This document shows, in pieces, positions 38,888-47,818 of a DNA stretch of 64,000 nt (the stretch's first letter is position 1; each line of letters opens with the position of its first letter). Source of the DNA: a bacterium (GTDB lineage Bacteria > Desulfobacterota > Binatia > DP-6); the NCBI GenBank assembly GCA_026129405.1, contig JAHCID010000001.1, positions 1,085,237 to 1,149,236 on the forward strand. Direction: 5' to 3'. The position numbers were made by a program, and so were the translations under genes. The notes beneath the pieces were generated by a model. The model did not search any database. It was not told the DNA's origin and was given only the letters and a program-made list of their open reading frames with translations.

Positions 38888-40097
38888 CGTCCGGGCGCAG
38901 CGAATCGCGCGTCAGCGGGACGACCGCGGAGACCGCGGTGACGAACCACGGTCCCAGGGCGATCTTGGTCCCGACGGCGAGGTTGACGACGTCGGCGCGG
39001 GGGATGGCCGCGTACACGACGCCGTTGGCGCGGCCGCGGACGAGCTCGTCGAAGCCGTACTGCTGGGGAAAGCGGCCGTCGGCGACGGTGAATTCGTCGT
39101 CGACGACGGTGGAGGCGCCGAGCAGGTCGAGGAGGAGCGTCACCGGCTCGGCCGCGCGGATGGCGACGCCGAGGGCGTAGGTCGCGCGGGAGCGTTGGAG
39201 GTCGGTCGCATCGAGAACCCAGCCGAGGTTCAGGTGGAGATCGTTGCCACGAAAATCGCGGGAGGCGATCAAGGCGGCGCCGAGGCGGGTGTCGCCCGTG
39301 CCGTGGAAGTCGTCGGGGTCGCCGGAGGGCAGGCGCAGCGTGGCGAGCGCGGCGAGCCGGCCTGCGCCGTGGTCGAGGAAGCGATACTTCGTGCGCAGGA
39401 GGAGGTCGCCGACGCCGGCGCGGGTGCCGTCGACACCGACGGCCTCGTGCACCGGCGGGCCCGCGAACGAGCCCGCGACCTGTGCCGTCGCCTCGCCCGC
39501 GAGCGTCAGGTCCGAGACCACGACGGGGACGAGGAGGTTCACGTCCCAGCGATCCGTGACGCCGTAGGTGACCGCGACGTCGAGCATGTCGAGCCGCAGC
39601 CGGAAGTCCGCCGCCGCGAAGCGCTGGCGCACGACGCCGTCGCCGAACGGCACCCGGCTGGTGACCGTGAGCTGGTTCGCGAGCGGCGCGCCGTCGAACT
39701 TCTCGAGGTCCGCGTGACGCACGGCGAGGCCGACGTCCCAGCGGCGGGCGCCGAGCGTGCTCGCGCGCTCGGCGAACATCGAGCCGAGCGCGCCGCGCGA
39801 GCGGGTCGGGACGCCGTCGGCGTCGTAGCTCCAGTAGAACGACGGGCTGGTCGCGATCGGCGGCAGGTCGATGCCCGCCAGGGCGAGCCGTTGCACGACC
39901 GGCGTCACCAGCTGCGTGAAGCGGCCGCCGGGGGTGGGGAAGATGCGGCGGTCGAACGCCCGCGCCATCTCGCCCACGAGTGACGTCGCGCCGGAGGACG
40001 TGGCCGTGGCGGGGAGCAGGAGCAGCAAGGCGAGCAGCGGCAGGGCGGCCGTCGCCCGCGGCCGGCGTCGTTCCTCCTCGGGTCGATGGTCCCGCAC
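38853..40097 (-). CDS. Outer-membrane beta-barrel protein, PF13557-like
   Basis: The 414-residue protein has an N-terminal Arg-rich region and a signal sequence (LPLLALLLLLPATATSSGAT). The mature part alternates short amphipathic strands and turns, for example RWDVGLAVRHADLEK, RWDVNLLVPVVVSDL, LLLRTKYRFLDHGAGRLA and ALATLRLPSGDPDDFHGTGD. The pattern and wording resemble the MetA-pathway-of-phenol-degradation/transporter barrel family. It ends in VAWSLEAAF with a terminal Phe, as BAM-assembled barrels usually do. The start is GTG 40097 with GGGAGGG upstream. Substrate is unknown; the overlap with the preceding plus-strand gene is only in their 3' ends. Confidence 0.85.
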   Translation of the reverse strand: MRDHRPEEERRRPRATAALPLLALLLLLPATATSSGATSLVGEMARAFDRRIFPTPGGRFTQLVTPVVQRLALAGIDLPPIATSPSFYWSYDADGVPTRSRGALGSMFAERASTLGARRWDVGLAVRHADLEKFDGAPLANQLTVTSRVPFGDGVVRQRFAAADFRLRLDMLDVAVTYGVTDRWDVNLLVPVVVSDLTLAGEATAQVAGSFAGPPVHEAVGVDGTRAGVGDLLLRTKYRFLDHGAGRLAALATLRLPSGDPDDFHGTGDTRLGAALIASRDFRGNDLHLNLGWVLDATDLQRSRATYALGVAIRAAEPVTLLLDLLGASTVVDDEFTVADGRFPQQYGFDELVRGRANGVVYAAIPRADVVNLAVGTKIALGPWFVTAVSAVVPLTRDSLRPDVMVAWSLEAAF

Positions 40098-40166
40098 CGC
40101 GTGCCCTCCCTGGCTCGCGCGCCCCCGCGTAGGACGCGCCTCGACCCGGAGTCAAGGAACGCGGCG

Positions 40167-41732
40167 ATGAGCGACGTCGTGCTCGCCTGCTCGCCGTGCG
40201 ACGACGCCCGGACCGAGGCGCTCCTGCGCCTCCTGCGTGCCGCCGCCGTCGACGTCGACGCGGCCGACGACACCGCCCGCGGGCCGGACGCGGCCCGCCG
40301 CGCCCGCTGCGTCGTGGTGGCGTGGTCGGCGTGCTCGGTCGAGCTGCCGTGGATGCGCACGGTCGCACGCGAGGGCGCACGGCGCGAGGTCCTCGTCTCC
40401 GTGCTGCTCGACGACGTGCTGCCGCCGGTGCGTGCGCGGGCGGCGGCCCCGATCGACCTGCGTGACTGGACGGGCAGCGGACGCCATCCGGGCATCGCGG
40501 CGCTGCGGGCGGGCATCGGCGCGGCGCTGGCGCAGGGCGACGAGCCGTGGCCGCCGCTCGATCTCGAGGCCACCGGACGCCCCGCCGGCGCCGCGCCTCC
40601 GGACGCGGCCGACTCCGCCGCGCTGGCGTCGCCGGCCGACGGCGGCGGCATGGATCTCGCCGCTGCGGCGGCGAGCGCCGTCGAGGCGGTCGCCGATGCG
40701 GCTCCGCGTCTCGCGGGGGTGAAGTCGCGGCGCCTCCGGGTCTATCGGCGCGTGGCGACGTTCGCCGGCGGGCTCGCCCTGGTCGGGCAGATCCTCTCGT
40801 CGAGCATCGACGTCTTCGACTTCCTCCCGATCGTGCCGCCCAACGACCCCACTCGCCTCGTCGTCGGAGTCATGAACGTGCGCGCCGAGGGCGACGCCCC
40901 GGGATGGGCGGTCGTGGTCACACGCGATCGGCTGAACGCGATCCTGAACCGCTTCGGCGCCATCGAGGTGATGTCGAAGCAGCAGATCGCCTTCGTCCAG
41001 GACCGCGACGAGGTCTCGGAGATCGAGGCGGCACGCCGGCTCGGCATCGAGCGCATGATCTCCGGAACGCTCTCGGTCGTGGGCCGGCGCTGGAAGCTCA
41101 TGGTCGAGGTCGTCGACCCGGCGCGCGGCAGCCTCACGCAGACGGAGGAGGAGGAGGGCTCCGAGGAGACCTTCGCCGTCATGCACAATCGCCTCGCCGC
41201 CAGGCTGGTGCGCCGGCTCGGCGTCAAGTTCGAGGCCGCCGAGATCGACGAGCTGGTGCGCCTCCAGCCCATGGCGGATGCCGATCACTTCCGCCGCCTC
41301 ATGGAGAGCATGGGCGAGTTTCCCGACGAGCCGGCGCCGCCGCCGGGCGACCAGGAGGGGCGCTGGCACCTGCTGGCGCCGGCCAGCGCGGCGGCCGCGA
41401 GCCCCGACGAGGACGCGATCCGCCGCCTGCTGGAGGAGTACCGCCAGGCGCTCGAGGCCGAGGACATGCGACGCCTCGATCGCATCCACGTCGCCGACGA
41501 CCCGCGGCTGCGCGGCGCGCTCGCGCGCTATCTGGCGAACGCGGACCACCTCGACGTCGACTTCAGCGACGTCGTCGTGGCCATCGACGGCGACACCGCG
41601 CTGGCGACGTTCACCCGCCGCGACGCCTTCCGCGACGCCGCGACCGGGCAGGAGGTCCGTATGGAGCTGCGGGTGAGCAACGCGCTGGTGCGGCGCGACG
41701 GGACGTGGCTGATCCAGGGGGCGAAGCGCTAG
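40167..41732 (+). CDS. TIR domain - transmembrane - FlgO/TolB-like - NTF2-like multidomain protein
   Basis: Four parts can be seen in 521 residues. Residues 1-110 resemble a TIR_2 domain: VVLACSPCDDARTEALLRLL, then VVVAWSACSVELPWMRTVAR, with LVSVLLDDVLPP and IDLRDWTG near its end. Near residue 195 a hydrophobic segment (RVATFAGGLALVGQILSSSI) probably spans the membrane. Residues 230-360 look like the FlgO/TolB-N/CsgG-type fold (LVVGVMNVRAEGDAPGWAVV, IEAARRLGIERMISGTL). The last 110 residues are a SnoaL/DUF4440-like NTF2 fold. At the usual position of the catalytic Glu of NAD-cleaving TIRs (after SxxxxW), this protein has Thr-Val, so it may not be a NADase. Similar TIR-TM-TolB proteins occur with adenylate cyclases. 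Function is unknown. Confidence 0.75.
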   Translation: MSDVVLACSPCDDARTEALLRLLRAAAVDVDAADDTARGPDAARRARCVVVAWSACSVELPWMRTVAREGARREVLVSVLLDDVLPPVRARAAAPIDLRDWTGSGRHPGIAALRAGIGAALAQGDEPWPPLDLEATGRPAGAAPPDAADSAALASPADGGGMDLAAAAASAVEAVADAAPRLAGVKSRRLRVYRRVATFAGGLALVGQILSSSIDVFDFLPIVPPNDPTRLVVGVMNVRAEGDAPGWAVVVTRDRLNAILNRFGAIEVMSKQQIAFVQDRDEVSEIEAARRLGIERMISGTLSVVGRRWKLMVEVVDPARGSLTQTEEEEGSEETFAVMHNRLAARLVRRLGVKFEAAEIDELVRLQPMADADHFRRLMESMGEFPDEPAPPPGDQEGRWHLLAPASAAAASPDEDAIRRLLEEYRQALEAEDMRRLDRIHVADDPRLRGALARYLANADHLDVDFSDVVVAIDGDTALATFTRRDAFRDAATGQEVRMELRVSNALVRRDGTWLIQGAKR

Positions 41733-41743
41733 GGTCGAACGCG

Positions 41744-42214
41744 ATGGGAAACGGACGCAACCTGGCGACCGCCTGCACCCTGCTCGTCGTCCTCGCGGCG
41801 TGCGGCCACGATCCCGCCCGCGACGCCGAGGCCATCCGCGCCCGCCTGACGGCGTGGCCGCAGGCCTGGAACGCCCGCGACCTGCGCGCGGTGTGCGACC
41901 TCTTCGCGCCCGACGTCGTGCTGACCTTCCCCGGCGGACCCGACCGCGACCACGCGGCCATGTGCGCGGGCTTCCGCAGGCTCTTCGCACGCACCGACGA
42001 GACCCTACGCTACGATCCGCCGGCCATCACCGAGATCATGGTCGACGGCGACCTCGCGGCCGTGCGCCTCGTCTGGACGGCGCGGAGCACCGGCGCGGGG
42101 ATCGCCGGCGAGCGCGTCGACGAGGAGCAGGGGCTCGACGTGTTCCAGCGCCAGCCGGACGGGCAGTGGCGCATCCGCGTGTCGCAGGCCCATCCGCGCG
42201 CCGAGCCGCGTTGA
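41744..42214 (+). CDS. NTF2-like (SnoaL/DUF4440) lipoprotein
   Basis: A 156-residue lipoprotein has the lipobox LAAC at residue 20. The mature domain, from PARDAEAIRARLTAWPQAWN, has the helix-strand-strand pattern of SnoaL/DUF4440 proteins: ARDLRAVCDLFAPDVVLTFP, DGDLAAVRLVWTAR and QWRIRVSQAHPR. It is reminiscent of the C-terminal domain of the protein encoded just upstream, so the two may be related. The ATG lies 11 bp after that gene's stop. A role in binding a small ligand, or as a non-catalytic partner, is plausible but not shown. Confidence 0.8.
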   Translation: MGNGRNLATACTLLVVLAACGHDPARDAEAIRARLTAWPQAWNARDLRAVCDLFAPDVVLTFPGGPDRDHAAMCAGFRRLFARTDETLRYDPPAITEIMVDGDLAAVRLVWTARSTGAGIAGERVDEEQGLDVFQRQPDGQWRIRVSQAHPRAEPR

Positions 42215-42256
42215 CAGCGCGCCGCGGCTCGGCGATGTGCGCTCGCGGAGGTGCCG

Positions 42257-42823
42257 ATGGATCGCCCGCGCCCGCATTCCCTCGTCGCCGCGACCCTCGT
42301 CGCGGTGCTGCTCGTCGCCGGCTGCGGCCAGACGCGGCGCCCGGACGGCGGCGTCGGGCTGCTGCCGGTCGGCGCCAAGGCGCCGGACCTCGTCGGCGAG
42401 GACGCCGACGGCAAGCCCGTGCGGCTCTCCGACGTGCGCGGCAAGCTCGCCGTCGTCTACTTCTACCCGAAGGACGGCACGCCCGGGTGCACCACGCAGG
42501 CGTGCGCCTTCCGCGACGCTTTCGACAAGCTGGCGCAGGCGGGCATCGTCGTGTTCGGCGTGTCGCGCGATTCCGCCGAGCGCCATCGCGCGTTCCGTGC
42601 GGAGCACCATCTGCCGTTCCCGCTGGTCGCGGACGAGTCGGGCGACGTCGCGGCGGCGTACGGCGTGCCGAGCAAGTTCGTCGTGCTGACGGACCGCGTG
42701 ACGTTCCTGGTCGACGCCGAGGGCAACGTCGCGCGCGTCTGGCCCGAGGTCGACCCCGCCGTCGACGCCCGGCGTGTCCAGGACGCGGCGGCCGAGCTGC
42801 GCGGGACGCCGCCCGCGAGCTGA
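42257..42823 (+). CDS. Peroxiredoxin lipoprotein (AhpC/TSA, BCP-like)
   Basis: The protein (188 residues) has a lipoprotein signal with lipobox VAGC and a thioredoxin-fold peroxiredoxin domain. The peroxidatic site is YPKDGTPGCTTQACAFRDAF; the first Cys is catalytic and the second, five positions later, is in the place of the BCP resolving Cys. VVFGVSRDSAERHRAFRAEH is the typical follow-on. It would reduce peroxides in the periplasm or on the outer membrane. ATG 42257 has GGAGG five bases upstream; GTG 42251 is less likely. The next gene is convergent, 19 bp away. Confidence 0.92.
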   Translation: MDRPRPHSLVAATLVAVLLVAGCGQTRRPDGGVGLLPVGAKAPDLVGEDADGKPVRLSDVRGKLAVVYFYPKDGTPGCTTQACAFRDAFDKLAQAGIVVFGVSRDSAERHRAFRAEHHLPFPLVADESGDVAAAYGVPSKFVVLTDRVTFLVDAEGNVARVWPEVDPAVDARRVQDAAAELRGTPPAS

Positions 42824-42842
42824 AGCCGCGCGGCTGCGGCGG

Positions 42843-44495
42843 TCATTTCGACGGACGCGGTCCGAACTGGGGATATATCTCGGGCGCGCAGGTCGGCGCC
42901 CCCTGGGCCACGCGGGTGCGGAACGCGAGATAGTCGCCCGCGATCTCGTCGCGGGGCAGCGCCGCGAGCGCCAGGATCGCGTCGCCCGCCGCGAGCAGCT
43001 GGCTGCGCATGCGCTCGAAGTCGATCGCCTCCGCGCCGAACACCGGATCGTAGAGCGACCACGGTCCCGAGATCATCGCCAGGGTCGGGATCAGATTGCG
43101 GTGGTAGAAGTTCCCGAGCCCGCCGAGCGAGCAGAGCGGCGGCACGCGGCTCTCGTCGGGGACGTCGACGCCGCGGAGCACCGCCGTGCGATCGAGGTTG
43201 CGGCGCTGCGCCGCCGAGACGGCGACCTCCTTCAGGACGTCGCTGTCGCCCGCCGCGAAGAGGAGCACGTCGCCGAGGCCGCTGAAGGCGAGATGGCGGT
43301 CGGCGCCCTCGCCGACGGCGAGGATCTCGCGCGTGCCGAGGTGCTCGATCGCGAAGCCGAACGCGACCAGGCCCTGCTCGTACTCCGCATTCAGCGTCCG
43401 CACGTAGCGCTCGCCACCGTCCTGGACGATGGCGTCGTGGGCGCTGGTGAACGCCAGCTCGAGCGTCCGCGGGCGGCATTCCATCGGCAGGCTGCCGTAG
43501 TAGCGGGCCAGCGCGAGCATCCCGACGATGCCGTTCTCCTGCACCCAGGAGTTGCCGTCGGTGTTCGCCATCAGCGAGATCTTCTCGGGACTCGTACCGG
43601 GCACGGTCGCGACCAGATTCTTCGTCGAGCCACGGCCGACCTTGGCGCGCACGGTGATCGCCGCCGCGCCGCCCTGCGCCGCCGCGGCCCGCAGCTGCTC
43701 GGCTTCCGCGCTCCCGACGAACACCGCCGGGACGCCGTAGATCGTCCCGGTGTGGGGATCGTAGTAGCCCGCGACCTGCTCCCGCGGAACGTCGAAGGCG
43801 AAGACGACGCCCGCCGCGCCGGCTGCGCCGGCGGCGAGCAGCGTGTCGTGCAGGACGCCGCCCCCGAGATAGGGCCGGTCGTACGATCCGGGGTCGTTCA
43901 GGATGTCGGGCGTGATGTACAGCCCGACGAACTGGAACAGGACGTACGGGATCGCGCTCTTCGGGAAGTCGACGAGGACGATCTTTCCCCGGGCGTTCGC
44001 CGCGGTGATCGGCGCGTCGGCGTCGAGACGGACGAGCGGTCCGCGCCGGCCCTGCTTGCGGGTCGGGCTCGACCAGTGCACCGCGCCCGCGACCGGCACC
44101 CGCACGGTCGCGCCGCCGGCCGGCGTGATCGTGAGGCCGCCGGCGCGCGCGATGTCGAGCCCCGGACCCTTCTGCATCCGCGTCCGCGGCAGCCAGCGCC
44201 AGATGCGGTAGCGGTCGTACGAGGTCGTGGCGCCCCGGATCGACTTCGCCTCGCGTGCGAGCCAGCGGATGGCCTTGTCGTGCGCGGGGCTGCCGAGGAT
44301 GCGCGGCCCGTAGGCGTTCACCGCCTCGACCCACGCGCGCAGCTGCGCCGCGCTCGCGAAGGCCGCCGCGTCGACGCTGGTCGGACAGGTCGCGGCGCGT
44401 GTCGCCGCGGCGGTGCCGAGCCACAGTGCCAGCGCACCGGCGCACGCCAGCAGCGTTCGCCGGGTCGAGAGCGTGATGGGAGCGGGGCGCCGCAT
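42843..44495 (-). CDS. Exported PA/M28-like protein with degenerate metal site
   Basis: The 550-residue protein has a twin-arginine signal (STRRTLLACAGALALWLG). The domain order is like M28 metallopeptidases: a PA-like insert (GKIVLVDFPKSAIPYVLF to VPAVFVGSAEAEQL) and then a peptidase-like core (LVATVPGTSPEKISLMANTD). In active M28 enzymes the core has His-x-Asp and a later Asp-Asn and Glu-Glu. Here the corresponding text is ISLMANTDGNSWVQENGIVG and TSAHDAIVQDGGERYV, so most ligands are not preserved. It may be a non-enzymatic homologue or a diverged hydrolase. ATG 44495 is chosen for the Tat signal. Confidence 0.72.
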   Translation of the reverse strand: MRRPAPITLSTRRTLLACAGALALWLGTAAATRAATCPTSVDAAAFASAAQLRAWVEAVNAYGPRILGSPAHDKAIRWLAREAKSIRGATTSYDRYRIWRWLPRTRMQKGPGLDIARAGGLTITPAGGATVRVPVAGAVHWSSPTRKQGRRGPLVRLDADAPITAANARGKIVLVDFPKSAIPYVLFQFVGLYITPDILNDPGSYDRPYLGGGVLHDTLLAAGAAGAAGVVFAFDVPREQVAGYYDPHTGTIYGVPAVFVGSAEAEQLRAAAAQGGAAAITVRAKVGRGSTKNLVATVPGTSPEKISLMANTDGNSWVQENGIVGMLALARYYGSLPMECRPRTLELAFTSAHDAIVQDGGERYVRTLNAEYEQGLVAFGFAIEHLGTREILAVGEGADRHLAFSGLGDVLLFAAGDSDVLKEVAVSAAQRRNLDRTAVLRGVDVPDESRVPPLCSLGGLGNFYHRNLIPTLAMISGPWSLYDPVFGAEAIDFERMRSQLLAAGDAILALAALPRDEIAGDYLAFRTRVAQGAPTCAPEIYPQFGPRPSK

Positions 44496-44651
44496 CGGCG
44501 AACCTGCACATGGCCGGCGTCCGGGTGTCAATCGCGTCGCCGCCGTCTACCGGTCCTTCGCCGCGTCGGCGGACCCGCATACCCGCTTCCCATCCGGGGC
44601 TCGCCCGCTCCATTATGGGCCCCCACCGCCCGCACCCGAGGAGGTCCGCTC

Positions 44652-46412
44652 GTGGATCAGCCGAGTTCCGCCACGCCGCCCAGGTTTCCGGCCATGTCGA
44701 TCGCCGACGCGCATGCGCTGCTGAACCAGCCCGGCAGCCCGCTCGAGATCACCGAGGCGACGATCCGCGGCGTGCGCACGAAGGTGTGGAAGAACGCGCC
44801 GCCGACGCTGCGCGAGGTCTTTGCCGGGACCGCGCGCCATGCGGCCCGCGACGCCCTCGTCTACGAGAACGACCGCGTCACCTACGCCGCCTATCGCGCC
44901 GCGGCGGTGACGCTCGCCCGGCGCCTCGTCGCCGACGGCGTGCAGAAGGGCGACCGCGTCGCGATCCTCATGCGCAACCTGCCCGAGTGGCCGATCGCCT
45001 TCTGGGGCGCGGTGCTGGCGGGCGCCATCGTGACGCCGCTCAACGCCTGGTGGACGGGGCCGGAGCTGGAGTACGGCCTCGTCGACTCCGGCGCCTCGAT
45101 CGCCATCATGGACGTCGAGCGCTGGGAGCGCGTGCGCGAGCACGTCGACGCCTGCCCGGCGCTGCGCAGGATCTACGTCGCGCGCACGACCGACGACGTC
45201 GCCGACCCGCGCGTGGAGCGGCTCGAGGCCGTATTCGGGCGGCCGAACGACTGGGCGGGGCTGCGCGAGGAAGCGCCGCCGGAGCTGCCGATCGAGCCCG
45301 ACGACGACGTCACGATCTTCTACACCTCGGGCACGACCGGAAAGCCGAAGGGCGCCGTCATCAGCCACCGCAACATCGTCTCGAACATGCTCAACGCGGC
45401 CAACGCGCAGGCGCGAACGTACCTGCGGCGCGGCGAGCGGCCGCCGCTGCCCGATCCGGACGCGCCGCAGAAGGCGATCCTCCTCTCGGTGCCGTTCTTC
45501 CACGCGACCGGGTGCTTCGCCGTCATGCTGCCGTCGGCGATGGGCGGTGCGAAGCTCGTCATGCAGCGGCGCTGGGACGTCGACGCCGCGCTCGGGCTCA
45601 TCGAGCGCGAGCGCGTCACCAGCGCGGGCGGCGTGCCGACCATCGCCTGGCAGATCCTGGAGCATCCGAGGTTCGACGCCTACGACCTGTCGTCGCTCGA
45701 GACCCTGTCGTACGGCGGCGCGCCGGCGGCGGGCGACCTCGTGCGCCGCATCCGCGAGCGCTTCCCGAAGGTGCAGCCGGGACAGGGCTGGGGCATGACC
45801 GAGACCTCGGCGACGGCGGTCTCGAACTACGCCGAGGACTACCTGCTGCGCCCGACCAGCTGCGGCGTGCCGTCGATGACCGGCGAGGCGATGATCATGT
45901 CGCCCGAAGGCCAGCGCCTGCCGGTCGGAGCGGTGGGCGAGCTCTGGTACAAGGGCCCGATCGTCGTGCGCGGCTACTGGCAGAAGCCGCAGGCCACCGC
46001 CGAGACCTTCGTCGACGGCTGGGTGAAGACCGGCGACCTCGCGCGCATGGACGAGGAGGGCTTCCTCTACATCGTCGACCGCGCGAAGGACATGCTGATC
46101 CGCGGCGGCGAGAACATCTACTGCGTCGAGGTCGAGAACGCGCTCTACGACCACCCCGCAGTGATGGACGCCGCGGTCGTCGGCCTGCCGCACCACACGC
46201 TCGGCGAGGAGCCGGCGGCGGTGGTGCATCTGAAGCCCGGCGCGAAGGCCGACGAGCAGGAGCTGCGGCACTGGGTGTCGCAGAAGATCGCGGCGTTCAA
46301 GGTGCCGGTGCGGGTCGCGTTCTGGCCCGAGACGCTGCCGCGCAACGCGAACGGCAAGATCATGAAGCGCGAGCTGCGGCGGGCGTTCCCGGACGTCGCC
46401 TTCCCGAGCTGA
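44652..46412 (+). CDS. Acyl-CoA synthetase (AMP-forming)
   Basis: This 586-residue adenylate-forming enzyme activates a fatty or related acid with CoA. Motifs are FYTSGTTGKPKGAVISHRN, SYGGAPAAGDLVRRI, GWGMTETSATAVSNYAED, VKTGDLARMDEEGFLYIVDR and RGGENIYCVEVENAL. The C-terminal catalytic Lys is in PRNANGKIMKREL. GTG 44652 has the ribosome binding site GAGGAGG seven bases upstream; ATG 44694 would be a slightly shorter start. It is divergent from the M28-like gene and convergent with the M23 peptidase gene. A long- or medium-chain substrate is likely but unproven. Confidence 0.94.
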   Translation: MDQPSSATPPRFPAMSIADAHALLNQPGSPLEITEATIRGVRTKVWKNAPPTLREVFAGTARHAARDALVYENDRVTYAAYRAAAVTLARRLVADGVQKGDRVAILMRNLPEWPIAFWGAVLAGAIVTPLNAWWTGPELEYGLVDSGASIAIMDVERWERVREHVDACPALRRIYVARTTDDVADPRVERLEAVFGRPNDWAGLREEAPPELPIEPDDDVTIFYTSGTTGKPKGAVISHRNIVSNMLNAANAQARTYLRRGERPPLPDPDAPQKAILLSVPFFHATGCFAVMLPSAMGGAKLVMQRRWDVDAALGLIERERVTSAGGVPTIAWQILEHPRFDAYDLSSLETLSYGGAPAAGDLVRRIRERFPKVQPGQGWGMTETSATAVSNYAEDYLLRPTSCGVPSMTGEAMIMSPEGQRLPVGAVGELWYKGPIVVRGYWQKPQATAETFVDGWVKTGDLARMDEEGFLYIVDRAKDMLIRGGENIYCVEVENALYDHPAVMDAAVVGLPHHTLGEEPAAVVHLKPGAKADEQELRHWVSQKIAAFKVPVRVAFWPETLPRNANGKIMKRELRRAFPDVAFPS

Positions 46413-46417
46413 GCGCG

Positions 46418-46437
46418 GCGCCCGCGCGGGCGGGCGC
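46418..46437. terminator. Hairpin between convergent genes
   Basis: An inverted repeat, GCGCCCG and CGGGCGC with a 6-nt loop, sits between the acyl-CoA ligase stop and the M23 peptidase stop. It could serve as a bidirectional terminator but lacks T-tracts. Confidence 0.3.
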
Positions 46438-47660
46438 TACGGTGCGGCGGGGAAGTCGACGACGTCGAGATCGAGCGGCAGCTCGTCCTGGCGCGGGCCT
46501 GCGCCGCCGCTGGCCGGCAGCAGACGATACGTCTCCTCGAGCGTGCTCTTCGCGTCGTACCAGCGCTCGGCGTCGAGCGTGCCGCGCAGGGTGAAGCGGT
46601 CGAACACGTAGGGCAGGCCGTCGGCGGCGAGCGCCGAGGGGGCGTTCATGACGTGCAGGTGGAGGTGCGGCGCCGACGAGTTGCCGGTGTTGCCGAGGCG
46701 GCCGATCTCCTGCCCGCGCCGTACGCGCTCGCCGCGCTGCGGGCGCACGCTGCCCTTCTTCATGTGGGCATAGAAGACGTAGAGCCCGTTGCCGATGTCG
46801 AGGATCACGTGGTTGCCGTCGACGTTCTCGATGGTGACGGTCTGCGGGTCGGGGAGCGAGCCCGGGAGCTGATCGTCGAAGCGGTCTGCCACCTCGACGA
46901 CGGTGCCGTCGGCGACGGCGAGCAGCGGCTGGTCGTAGGCGAGGTAGCTCTCGACCTTGGCCGGGTCGCCGCGGAGGAGGCGGCCCTCGGCGTCGACACG
47001 CATCCAGTCGATCGCGAAGCGCTGCGCGTCGCGCAGGCGGCCGCCGACGGGGAGGATCGCGCCGCGATGCGCGCCGCGCCCGCTGCAGCAGCCGTTCGCG
47101 ACCACCCAGGCGTCGCCGGCGAGCGGCGGCCCCAGCACGACCGGCGTCGTCTCGGCGATGTCCCAGGGGGCGGCGAGATAGCGCATGGGCGCCGGTGCAC
47201 GCGCCGCGGGGCTGGCGGCGCCGGTGCCCTCGAGACGATGCACGATCGCATCGGGCACCGTGGCGAGGGCGTCGAAGGCCAGCGCGACGTACGCGAGCTT
47301 CGACTCGTTGGGCGCGAGCGAGAGGTCGGTGACGGGGCGGGTCGCGAGGTCGTGCATCGCCTCGCGCAGGGTCGCGCCCTCGAGGGTCGCGAGCACGCGG
47401 CTCTGCTGGTCGTAGTCGAGGACCGTGAGTCGCGTCAGCGTGGCCGGCACCGGTCGGGCGTTCGTCAGCCAGAGCTCGTAGACGACGTGCCAGCGCCCGT
47501 CGGTGGCCTTCACCGGCGCCGTCCGGTCGCCGACGAAGCCGACCAGCACGGGCGTGAAGGCGTCCGGGATCGTCAGCGTGCGGCCCGCGGCGCCGCTCAC
47601 CCCGGCGTGCAGGGCGGCAAGGAAGAAGAGGACGTACGCGGCCAGCCGGCGACATTCCAT
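46437..47660 (-). CDS. M23 family metallopeptidase, secreted
   Basis: The 407-residue protein has a signal peptide (YVLFFLAALHAGVSGAAG) and an N-terminal beta-rich domain. The C-terminal LytM/M23 domain may cut peptidoglycan cross-links. Likely zinc ligands are the His in GAHRGAILPV, Asp in RFAIDWMRV and the last His of HLHLHVMN. The intervening block GNHVILDIGNGLYVFYAHMK is the standard M23 core. This non-canonical arrangement, with about 19 residues between the first His and the Asp, is found in a known M23 subgroup. ATG 47660 is chosen over an upstream start lacking a signal peptide. Confidence 0.9.
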   Translation of the reverse strand: MECRRLAAYVLFFLAALHAGVSGAAGRTLTIPDAFTPVLVGFVGDRTAPVKATDGRWHVVYELWLTNARPVPATLTRLTVLDYDQQSRVLATLEGATLREAMHDLATRPVTDLSLAPNESKLAYVALAFDALATVPDAIVHRLEGTGAASPAARAPAPMRYLAAPWDIAETTPVVLGPPLAGDAWVVANGCCSGRGAHRGAILPVGGRLRDAQRFAIDWMRVDAEGRLLRGDPAKVESYLAYDQPLLAVADGTVVEVADRFDDQLPGSLPDPQTVTIENVDGNHVILDIGNGLYVFYAHMKKGSVRPQRGERVRRGQEIGRLGNTGNSSAPHLHLHVMNAPSALAADGLPYVFDRFTLRGTLDAERWYDAKSTLEETYRLLPASGGAGPRQDELPLDLDVVDFPAAP

Positions 47661-47818
47661 GCGGGCTCCATAGCAGGCCTGGGCGATCCGCGCCCGAATC
47701 CTCGCGGCCGTGCGTGCCTGCTGCATGCGCGGCGGTCATGCGGGTGGCGGCGGCGCGGCGGCTGTGCGGCGGCGCGCTGCTTGAAGCCGGAACGGACCGT
47801 GCGGCAAGCTGGGTCGCG

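Noticed and set aside
40167..41732. TIR protein as an anti-phage defence NADase
   Set aside because: No partner nuclease, SMODS or sensor gene is adjacent, the usual catalytic Glu seems missing, and the rest of the protein resembles TolB/FlgO and NTF2 domains. Defence is not supported.
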